Source: a bacterium (GTDB taxonomy: Bacteria > Fidelibacterota > Marinisomatia > Marinisomatales > Marinisomataceae). Taken from it: a DNA stretch of 21,640 nucleotides. The position numbers and the translations under genes are program-made. Shown piece after piece: positions 15,259 through 21,640 of this stretch. Location: positions 1-21,640 of the forward strand of contig JALRJJ010000116.1 of the NCBI GenBank assembly GCA_023255095.1, read 5' to 3'. The notes under the pieces are model-generated. The model searched no databases. It was not told where the DNA came from and saw only the letters and a list, made by a program, of their open reading frames with translations. Each line of letters opens with the position of its first letter. Position 1 is the stretch's first letter.

Positions 15259-15979
15259 GACATTAACAGCATCTAAACTGATTAAAAATTATGGAAAAAA
15301 GACTATTGTTAATGAAGTAGATATTCAGCTTTCAAAAGGAGAAGTAGTTGGACTGCTTGGTCCAAATGGAGCTGGTAAAACAACCACCTTTTACATGATA
15401 AGTGGCTTAATCTTGCCTTCAAGTGGAAAAATTATGCTTGGTAATCAAGACATTACATTTAAACCAATGTATTTACGAGCAAGGATGGGAATTGGGTATT
15501 TAGCGCAAGAACCGTCTATTTTTTCTAAATTAAATGTGGAGGACAATCTAAAAATAGTTTTAGAGTCTTTTTATCCCAATAGGAGCGAATTAAACTTAAC
15601 GATCAATAATCTTTTAGAGCAATTTAATATATCTTCTATAAGGAAAAATTTAGGAGGAACTTTATCTGGAGGAGAAAGAAGGAGAGTAGAAATTGCTCGA
15701 ACTCTTGCCCTGAATCCAGATTTTGTCCTTTTAGATGAACCTTTTGCAGGAGTAGACCCCATTGCTGTTGAAGACATACAACAGATGATTATTTCTTTAA
15801 AAAAGCAAAACATAGGAATTTTGATTACTGATCATAATGTTCGTGAAACACTTTCTATTACCGATAGATCATACTTGCTTAATGATGGAAAAATTCTTTT
15901 TGCGGGCAATGCTAAGGAATTATCCAAAAATGAGGAAGTAAGAAGGCTCTATTTAGGAAAAAATTTTAAGCTAAGTTAA
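15251..15979 (+). CDS. lptB: LPS export ABC transporter ATPase LptB
   Basis: 242 residues. Walker A is GPNGAGKTTTFYMISGL (about 36-52). The Q-loop region is IGYLAQEPSIFSKLNVEDN, which is highly characteristic of LptB. The signature is LSGGERRRVEIARTLA and Walker B is FVLLDEPFAGVDPIAVEDIQ, followed by DHNVRETLSITDRSYLL. LptB energises LptFG in extracting LPS from the inner membrane. Its position after lptC and before rpoN matches the arrangement seen in many Gram-negative genomes. The coupling partners lptF, lptG and lptA are absent from the window. Its stop shares one base with the rpoN start (TAATG). Confidence 0.95.
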   Translation: MSKTLTASKLIKNYGKKTIVNEVDIQLSKGEVVGLLGPNGAGKTTTFYMISGLILPSSGKIMLGNQDITFKPMYLRARMGIGYLAQEPSIFSKLNVEDNLKIVLESFYPNRSELNLTINNLLEQFNISSIRKNLGGTLSGGERRRVEIARTLALNPDFVLLDEPFAGVDPIAVEDIQQMIISLKKQNIGILITDHNVRETLSITDRSYLLNDGKILFAGNAKELSKNEEVRRLYLGKNFKLS

Positions 15980-17271
15980 TGAAGAAGATTTCTCCAAAAA
16001 TACGTCAAAAACTTAAAATAGTTCCAAATCAAATTTTACAATCAAGTATACTTGAGCTTTCCAATCAAGAAATTGAATCAGTAGTAAAAGAAGAGTTGGA
16101 AAAAAATCCAGTTTTAGAAGAATTATCAACCTCTACTAGTTTTTCTAAAGAAAATTATGATTCACTTTTTCAGAGCCAAGATGAATATGATTCTTTTTTC
16201 AGTAATATTCCCCAAGAAGATGAAGCTGAAGACTTTTTGATTAAACAAATAAATGAATCTATTTTAAGTGAATCAGAAAAAAACATCGCTAAAGAAATTT
16301 TATTTAATTTAGATCGTAAAGGATTTCTTGAAATTGAAATTGAACTATTGGCGGACAATCTAAATATTTCAATTGAGACCTTAGAGCTCGTAAGGAATTT
16401 TATAAAAGAAAATTTAAATCCTCGAGGTATAGCATGTTTAGATTTGAAAGAGTATTTATTATTTCAAATTGGCGATGAAAATTATTTATCTGTTCAAATT
16501 ATTTATAACTATTTTGAAGATTTTCTAAAACAAAACTTTAATTTTATCCAGTCTAAAACGAATTCTAACCCTGAAAGATTTCTTGAAGCAATAGAATTGA
16601 TTAAATCTAAAGATTTACAGCCCCTCAAAGATTCAATTGTGAAACATGAAATCATTATCCCCGATATTTTAATTCAATTAAACAAAGATTATCACTGGGT
16701 AGTGGTTGAGAATGACAAAATAATGCAAAAATATAAAATTTCTTCTGATTATCTTAATGCCGCGACCCTCAACAAACTTTCAAAAAATGAATTCAGTTTT
16801 GTTTCAAAAAATATTGATAAAGCCAAACTAATTTTTGACAGCATTCAATATCGATTCTTTATCTTAAAAATTATCACGGAACAAATACTCATAATTCAAG
16901 ATTTATACTTAAGAGGAGATCAAAAATATCCCTCACCAATGAAAATGGAAGATATAGCTTTAAGTTTAGATATTGATATATCTACAGTCAGTAGAGCTAT
17001 AAAAAATAAGTATTTTGATAGTCCAATCGGAATAATCTCATTTAAAGACTTATTTGGGTCGGGGATTATAAAAAATACTGAAATAGTCTCTGTTGAGGTC
17101 CTTAAGGATGACCTTATTTTTATTATTAATAATGAGGATAAATCTAATCCATACAATGACGCAGAATTAAAAGACAAATTAGATAAAAAAGGATATGATA
17201 TTTCTCGTAGAACAATTGTAAAATATAGGCAATTACTTGATATTAAAAATGCTAACGAGAGAAGAATATGA
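15979..17271 (+). CDS. rpoN: RNA polymerase sigma-54 factor
   Basis: 430 residues, slightly shorter than the E. coli protein (477). Region I (about 5-50) has the expected Q/L pattern: KIRQKLKIVPNQILQSSILELSNQEIE...LEKNPVLEEL. An acidic region II follows (DEYDSFFSNIPQEDEAEDF), then the core-binding domain. The DNA-binding part has a helix-turn-helix at about 321-346 (MKMEDIALSLDIDISTVSRAI) followed by YFDSPIGIISFKDLF, and the RpoN box ISRRTIVKYRQ near 408-418, in place of the usual ARRTVAKYR. Sigma-54 needs an AAA+ activator, and none is encoded here. It begins at ATG 15979 with one base shared with lptB and ends in a 4-base ATGA overlap with argF, so it is probably expressed with the LPS genes. 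Confidence 0.95.
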   Translation: MKKISPKIRQKLKIVPNQILQSSILELSNQEIESVVKEELEKNPVLEELSTSTSFSKENYDSLFQSQDEYDSFFSNIPQEDEAEDFLIKQINESILSESEKNIAKEILFNLDRKGFLEIEIELLADNLNISIETLELVRNFIKENLNPRGIACLDLKEYLLFQIGDENYLSVQIIYNYFEDFLKQNFNFIQSKTNSNPERFLEAIELIKSKDLQPLKDSIVKHEIIIPDILIQLNKDYHWVVVENDKIMQKYKISSDYLNAATLNKLSKNEFSFVSKNIDKAKLIFDSIQYRFFILKIITEQILIIQDLYLRGDQKYPSPMKMEDIALSLDIDISTVSRAIKNKYFDSPIGIISFKDLFGSGIIKNTEIVSVEVLKDDLIFIINNEDKSNPYNDAELKDKLDKKGYDISRRTIVKYRQLLDIKNANERRI

Positions 17272-18188
17272 ATTTAAGACATTGCATTAAAGTTGATGAT
17301 TTTTCTAAAAGTGAAATTTTTGAGCTTTTTGAAATTGCATCAGAGGTGAAGAAAAAATTTAGAAATAAAGAGAATTTTAAGCCGTTTCAAGACCTGAGCT
17401 TAGCAATGATTTTTGCCAAACCATCTGCAAGAACTAGAGTATCATTTGAAACAGGTTTTTCTTGGATGGGCGGTCATGCAATTTACTTGGCTCCGCAAGA
17501 TATTGGTTTAGGCAAAAGAGAAACTGCTTCTGATTTAGCCCAGTTATTTAGTAGATATAATGACATGATTATGGCAAGAGTTTTTAGCCATAATGACATT
17601 TTAGATTTTGAAAAAAATGCTACTGTTCCTGTAATTAATGGTTTAACAGATTACAACCATCCTTGTCAAATATTGACAGATATTTTTACTATATGGGAGC
17701 TCAAAAAAAGTAATTTTGATCATTTAAAAATCGTTTACATTGGAGATGGTAATAATATAGTTAATTCTTGGTTACGTCTTTCTTCCATTTTACCGATTGA
17801 ATTTATCTCCATTTCCCCAGAAGGATTTTACCCTGACAATACTACGGTAGATTTGGCTAAAAATTCTGGAATTTCTAGTATTAAGATTTCGAACTCAATA
17901 GATGATGTAAAGAATTCTGATGTTGTTTATACTGATGTTTGGGCTTCAATGGGTCAAAAAGATGAAATAGATGAGAGAATCAAATCTTTTTCATCGTATC
18001 AGGTAAACTCTAAACTAGTCTCTACTGCTAAGCCAGATTATCTTTTTATGCATTGTTTGCCTGCTGAAAGAGGGAGAGAGGTTACTAATGATGTTATAGA
18101 TTCAAAAAATTCAGTAGTTTTTGAACAAGCTGAAAATCGATTGCATATTCAGAACGCAATCATGTTAAAGATTAGTGGAAAAATTTAG
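17268..18188 (+). CDS. argF: Ornithine carbamoyltransferase
   Basis: 306 residues, the normal length for the family. It converts ornithine and carbamoyl phosphate to citrulline in arginine synthesis. The carbamoyl-phosphate site reads KPSARTRVSFETG (S53-A-R-T-R57), with Ala where STRTR is usual. HPCQ is at 131-134, the ornithine-loop pattern is DVWASMGQ, and the catalytic Cys lies in FMHCLPAERGREV. HCLPA and the SMG motif favour ornithine over aspartate as acceptor. N-acetylornithine carbamoyltransferase, used by some Bacteroidota, is less likely but should be considered. It starts at ATG 17268 within the rpoN stop (ATGA), with a purine-rich GAGAGAAGA upstream. Its 3' end overlaps the convergent lpxH-like gene by 4 bases, so no separate terminator fits between them. 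Confidence 0.9.
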   Translation: MNLRHCIKVDDFSKSEIFELFEIASEVKKKFRNKENFKPFQDLSLAMIFAKPSARTRVSFETGFSWMGGHAIYLAPQDIGLGKRETASDLAQLFSRYNDMIMARVFSHNDILDFEKNATVPVINGLTDYNHPCQILTDIFTIWELKKSNFDHLKIVYIGDGNNIVNSWLRLSSILPIEFISISPEGFYPDNTTVDLAKNSGISSIKISNSIDDVKNSDVVYTDVWASMGQKDEIDERIKSFSSYQVNSKLVSTAKPDYLFMHCLPAERGREVTNDVIDSKNSVVFEQAENRLHIQNAIMLKISGKI

Positions 18189-18928
18189 ATTTTTTCTAGT
18201 AAAAGATTTTTTCCATCAAAAACTGCATAATTGAATTGGTTTTCATCACAGTCATCAAGAATTAGCAATCCGTTTCCATTATTATTAGAAAATTGGAAAA
18301 GATGATGATAATGTCCCATAATTACCCAATCATTTCCTTCTTGCCATTTTTTTGCTGAAAATTCTTTTAATTCTAGTTGAATTTTTCCTAAAACCTGATT
18401 ATCCAGTTTGTGAGAATCTTTCCTTTTTTCCGAAATGGTTTTCCCTACCTTCGTTGCAATAAAGCCTGGTAAAAGAGAATATAAAATTATGAAAATTCGG
18501 CTCCTTATAATTTTTTTAAATATTCTATATTTTCGGTCCCAAGAAAGAATTCCATCGCCATGCGTTAAATAAAAATTTATATTATTTTTTGTGATTATAT
18601 GATCTTCCAAAAAGCAATCTGTAAAATGTTTTTTGAATTCCTTTCCAATCCAGAAATCATGATTTCCAGCAATAAAGTAAGATTGAATGTTATGTTTTTT
18701 GAGCTTATCAAATTCTAAAAAAACTCTTTTATAATTTTTATTTGCAATTAATGTTTTTTTCTCAAAATAATAATCAAAAAGATCTCCTATTACGTAGACC
18801 GAACATTTAATATTGTTCTGAATTATCTGTTTAATGAAATGTTGAAATTTTAAAAATTTTTTCTCTTCTTCTTCAGAAGAAGTACCTTTAAAATGTACAT
18901 CTGCAAAAAAGTATATTTTTTCATTCAT
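18185..18928 (-). CDS. lpxH: LpxH-like UDP-2,3-diacylglucosamine diphosphatase
   Basis: 247 residues, a calcineurin-like metallophosphoesterase. The metal-binding motifs are in order: FADVHF (D10, H12), GDLFDYYF (D49, D52), AGNHDFW (N89, H90), LTHGDG (H123) and MGHYHHL (about 203-209). The DLFDYYFE and GNHDFWIG wording is typical of the LpxH family, which cleaves UDP-2,3-diacylglucosamine to lipid X and UMP at the inner-membrane face during lipid A synthesis. The hydrophobic stretch IIRSRIFIILYSLLPGFIATKVG (given here as the region about 140-163) fits the lipid-binding cap. Next to Kdo and Lpt genes this assignment is coherent. It is divergent from the peptidase-barrel gene and converges on argF. 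A generic phosphoesterase is the alternative. Confidence 0.87.
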   Translation of the reverse strand: MNEKIYFFADVHFKGTSSEEEEKKFLKFQHFIKQIIQNNIKCSVYVIGDLFDYYFEKKTLIANKNYKRVFLEFDKLKKHNIQSYFIAGNHDFWIGKEFKKHFTDCFLEDHIITKNNINFYLTHGDGILSWDRKYRIFKKIIRSRIFIILYSLLPGFIATKVGKTISEKRKDSHKLDNQVLGKIQLELKEFSAKKWQEGNDWVIMGHYHHLFQFSNNNGNGLLILDDCDENQFNYAVFDGKNLLLEKI

Positions 18929-18959
18929 AGATTTTTTCCGATTTGGAACATTTTTCTGT

Positions 18960-18987
18960 AATATATGTTATAAATTTTCAGTATCAA
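18960..18987 (-). promoter_or_regulatory. Candidate promoter of the lpxH-like gene
   Basis: On the minus strand TTGATA (18987-18982) and TATATT (18965-18960) are separated by 16 bases, about 30 bases before the start codon at 18928. This is a good sigma-70-type match. The 78-base divergent spacer (18929-19006) must also hold the promoter for the plus-strand peptidase gene. There TATAAA at 18969-18974 could serve as a -10 element, but I see no well-spaced -35. No sigma-54 type GG-N10-GC pair is present in the spacer. Confidence 0.42.
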
Positions 18988-19006
18988 TAGTTAAAAATAA
19001 TATCAA

Positions 19007-21640
19007 ATGAAAAAGTTATCACTAAGCATTTTATTTATTTCTGTTATTTTTGGTCAATATTTTGGTCAAAATAAAGTTCAGTATAAAAATTTCGATTGGG
19101 AATATATCGTTAGTCCAAATTTTAATATTTATTATTATGGAGATAATAAAGATTTAGCTATTTATACTTCAAAAATTGCTGAAAAATCAATTGATCAAAT
19201 TGGCAAACATTTAAGATGGAATAATAATAGACCAATCAAGATTATTGTTTATAATTCTCACAACGATTTTCAACAAACTAATGTTGTGGATTCTTACATG
19301 TCTGAAGGGGTAGGAGGAGTTACTGAATTATTTAAAAACAGAATCGTTATTCCTTTTGAAGGATCTTATGAACAATTTAAGCACGTAGTTCATCATGAAT
19401 TAGTGCATGCTGCAATCAATGACTTAGCATATGGAGGAAATGCGCAAGGACTTATTAGCGGAAGAATCCAGTTACAAATTCCTCTTTGGGCAAATGAAGG
19501 CCTAGCTGAATTTCTTTCTGTAAATTGGGATTCAAACTCAGAAATGGTAATGAGAGATTTATCAATTGAAGATAATCTGCCATCTATACAGCAACTGAAT
19601 TATTCAATTTTAGCATATAAAGGAGGACAATCTGTCTGGAGATATATATCTAATAAATATGGTCGAGAAAAAATTGGTGAGATTTTTCAACAAATGCGTA
19701 GAACACAAAATGCTGAGCAAGGCTTTCAAAATGCTTTAGGTGTTGATTTTGAACAATTGACAGAAAATTGGCATGATTATTTAAAAAAAGAGTATTGGCC
19801 TGAGATTGCAGTAAAAGAAAAAGTTGAAAATATAGGAACTAAAATAACAGATCGATCCAAGTCTTTTAATTTTTATAATATCAGTCCTTCCTTCTCACCG
19901 GATGGAAGTAAAATCGCTTACTTCTCTGATAAGGCAGGATATATGGATTTAGTTATTACTAATTCTTCAGGGACAAAAAGAGAAATTTTGATAAGAGGTA
20001 ATACTACTCCTGATCTTGAAGAGCTTAAATGGCTTCAACCTGGAATATCTTGGTCTCCTGATGGATCTAAAATCGTCTTTGCTTCAAAAAGCGGTAAAGA
20101 AGATGCCATAATCATTGTTGACGTCAATTCAAAAGATTATACTAAAATTCCAATTGACCTTGATGGAATTTTCACTACTTCATGGCATCCGAAAGAGGAT
20201 ATCATTCTTTTTGCTGGTCATTATAAAGACCGAAGTGATCTTTACATTTATAATATTCAATCAAAAAAATTAGTCAATCTTACAAATGATATTTTCTCCG
20301 ATACTAATCCTTCGTGGTCTCCAGATGGTTCAAACATTATATTTTCTTCTGATAGAAATAGTTTTTTAAAAAATAATTCTTCAATAGAAAAAATAGCATC
20401 TTTTCAAAATGATATTTTTATTTTGAATTATATTTCAAAAGAGATTGTTGAAGTTACTAAAACAGATTTTAACGAAGATTTTCCTATTTTTTCCTCGACC
20501 AATAAAATTTATTTTACTTCAGATCAAAATGGAGTTTCTAATATTTACCAGCATGAACTCAACTCAAATAAATTTGAGCCTATTACCAATGTTTTAACTG
20601 GAATTCAACAATTCGATTATAATCCAATTAGTGAAAAAATAGTTATGTCAGGGTATAATAAAAGAGGGTGGGATTTATTTCTTTTGAATAAAATAGAAAC
20701 TATTGATTCTGAGGCATTACAAAATGCAAATTATCTCAGCAATAAATACGATGATGAAGATTTTGAGGATTTAAGATTTGCTAGTGATAACCAAACTTTA
20801 CAGGCTTCTCAGGATTATTCAAGATTTGTATTTGCAAGAGAATATAATAAAGAATTATCTGAGGAAAATTTAACTAAAACAGAAACTGTAATTGATTCAT
20901 TAAGGATTTCTGAATCTTATGATTCTCAAAAATATATTACTGATTTTTCTATTGATTATGTAGCCACATCTGCTTCCATCGATAACTTATTTGGGACAAG
21001 GGCCCTAGCTTATTTCTCATGGAGTGACGTTCTGGGGGATCAAAGAATCAGCTTGGGTTCAAATTTGGTTATGAATTTTGAAAATAGTGATATTCAATTG
21101 AGTTATGCTTTTTTAAAAAATAGAACTAATTATTATGCTCTTCTATTTCAACAAGCCAACACTTTTGGCCTAGGATATTCTCTTTTATACGATTATTATG
21201 GACAACTCAGAGACTATGGTGTAGCCCTTTATGCCCAATATCCTTTTTCAAAGTTTTCAAGAATTGATTATGGAGCAACTTTGAGAGGAGTAGAATATAA
21301 TATTAAACAATTTGATATTTATACTTACAAAACTTCAACATATTATACTGAAAAATTAAATGCTCTTATCCCAATGTTTAGTTATGTATTTGATAATTCA
21401 TCAAATACATACACTGGCCCAAATGACGGACTGAGATATTATTTCACTTTTCAAGCCAGCCCTAAACTTGGCCAGGATTCTATTTCGTTTAATACTTACA
21501 AATTTGATATTCGTAAATACTTTAAAATCAATAGAGAGTATAGTTTCGCAACAAGATTAATGTTTGGATCAAGCTCAGGAGAGAGTCCTCAGAAATTTTT
21601 CTTAGGTGGAAATTCTCAATTAACCATTTTTTCTGATACC
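19007..21640 (+). CDS. Exported gluzincin-like metallopeptidase fused to a TolB-type beta-propeller and outer-membrane barrel (3' partial)
   Basis: Read from ATG 19007, the frame stays open for 878 codons to the window end. The signal peptide is MKKLSLSILFISVIFG, with cleavage before Gln17 or Gln21. Residues about 30-270 form a peptidase-MA-like domain with VVHHELVHAA, giving HExxH at 130-134, and PLWANEGLAEF with the probable third zinc ligand E164. Residues about 285-560 hold about six PD40/TolB-type propeller repeats, the clearest being SPDG at 297-300, 350-353 and 438-441. An acidic linker (DDEDFEDL) follows. From about 646 the sequence becomes alternating aromatic/polar strands (DYVATSASIDNLFGTRALAYFSWSDVLGD...), as in BamA/D15-like barrels, and FFLGGNSQL near 868-876 resembles the region before the LRGY motif. 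The protein is probably anchored in the outer membrane. Substrate and topology are unknown. Confidence 0.82.
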   Translation, partial: MKKLSLSILFISVIFGQYFGQNKVQYKNFDWEYIVSPNFNIYYYGDNKDLAIYTSKIAEKSIDQIGKHLRWNNNRPIKIIVYNSHNDFQQTNVVDSYMSEGVGGVTELFKNRIVIPFEGSYEQFKHVVHHELVHAAINDLAYGGNAQGLISGRIQLQIPLWANEGLAEFLSVNWDSNSEMVMRDLSIEDNLPSIQQLNYSILAYKGGQSVWRYISNKYGREKIGEIFQQMRRTQNAEQGFQNALGVDFEQLTENWHDYLKKEYWPEIAVKEKVENIGTKITDRSKSFNFYNISPSFSPDGSKIAYFSDKAGYMDLVITNSSGTKREILIRGNTTPDLEELKWLQPGISWSPDGSKIVFASKSGKEDAIIIVDVNSKDYTKIPIDLDGIFTTSWHPKEDIILFAGHYKDRSDLYIYNIQSKKLVNLTNDIFSDTNPSWSPDGSNIIFSSDRNSFLKNNSSIEKIASFQNDIFILNYISKEIVEVTKTDFNEDFPIFSSTNKIYFTSDQNGVSNIYQHELNSNKFEPITNVLTGIQQFDYNPISEKIVMSGYNKRGWDLFLLNKIETIDSEALQNANYLSNKYDDEDFEDLRFASDNQTLQASQDYSRFVFAREYNKELSEENLTKTETVIDSLRISESYDSQKYITDFSIDYVATSASIDNLFGTRALAYFSWSDVLGDQRISLGSNLVMNFENSDIQLSYAFLKNRTNYYALLFQQANTFGLGYSLLYDYYGQLRDYGVALYAQYPFSKFSRIDYGATLRGVEYNIKQFDIYTYKTSTYYTEKLNALIPMFSYVFDNSSNTYTGPNDGLRYYFTFQASPKLGQDSISFNTYKFDIRKYFKINREYSFATRLMFGSSSGESPQKFFLGGNSQLTIFSDT

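Noticed and set aside
1..21640. tRNA, rRNA, CRISPR arrays, insertion sequences, phage genes and attachment sites.
   Set aside because: None seen on reading. Gaps between genes are all under 80 bases, and base composition looks uniform by eye with no sign of a transferred island.

Overview
The window reads as a compact, strongly AT-rich chromosome segment from a Gram-negative bacterium of the FCB (Fibrobacterota-Chlorobiota-Bacteroidota) kind. A marine lineage such as Ca. Marinimicrobia (SAR406) is my best guess, but no rRNA is present to prove it. The reasons are a PorD/DUF4835 homologue, a large DUF2723 GT-C protein, a DUF1844 protein (not typical of core Bacteroidota), Kdo/LPS export genes, and signal peptides that place Gln just after the cleavage site. 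Genes abut or overlap almost everywhere. No stretch over 300 bases lacks a gene, and I see no tRNA, rRNA, CRISPR, insertion sequence or prophage.

Layout. (1) 1-4370, plus strand: the RecG C-terminus, a DUF1844 protein, a DUF2723 polytopic glycosyltransferase-like protein with a repeat-like tail, and a GT2 glycosyltransferase, all closely packed. (2) 4343-5185, minus strand: a PorD-like exported protein that overlaps the GT2 gene tail to tail. (3) 5214-6638: a class II tRNA nucleotidyltransferase with an HD domain. (4) 6714-12387: an efflux operon of TolC-like protein, HlyD/MacA-like adaptor, MacB-type ATPase and two separate MacB/FtsX permeases. (5) 12426-18188: gatC, kdsB, kdsA, kdsC, lptC, lptB, rpoN and argF. 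Here Kdo synthesis and activation run into LPS export, then sigma-54, then ornithine carbamoyltransferase. (6) 18185-18928, minus strand: an LpxH-like lipid A enzyme that overlaps argF tail to tail. (7) 19007-21640, plus strand, running off the end: a large exported protein that joins an HExxH metallopeptidase, a TolB-type beta-propeller and a BamA/D15-like outer-membrane barrel.

The shared theme is the cell envelope: lipid A and Kdo assembly (lpxH, kdsABC), LPS transport (lptC, lptB), a tripartite exporter, putative protein or surface glycosylation (DUF2723 plus GT2), a PorD-like secretion component and the outer-membrane peptidase fusion. The last is the most unusual object. It has no in-frame stop over 878 codons and carries an apparently intact zinc site. 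The remainder is mostly recognisable housekeeping content, and I do not claim a wholly new system.
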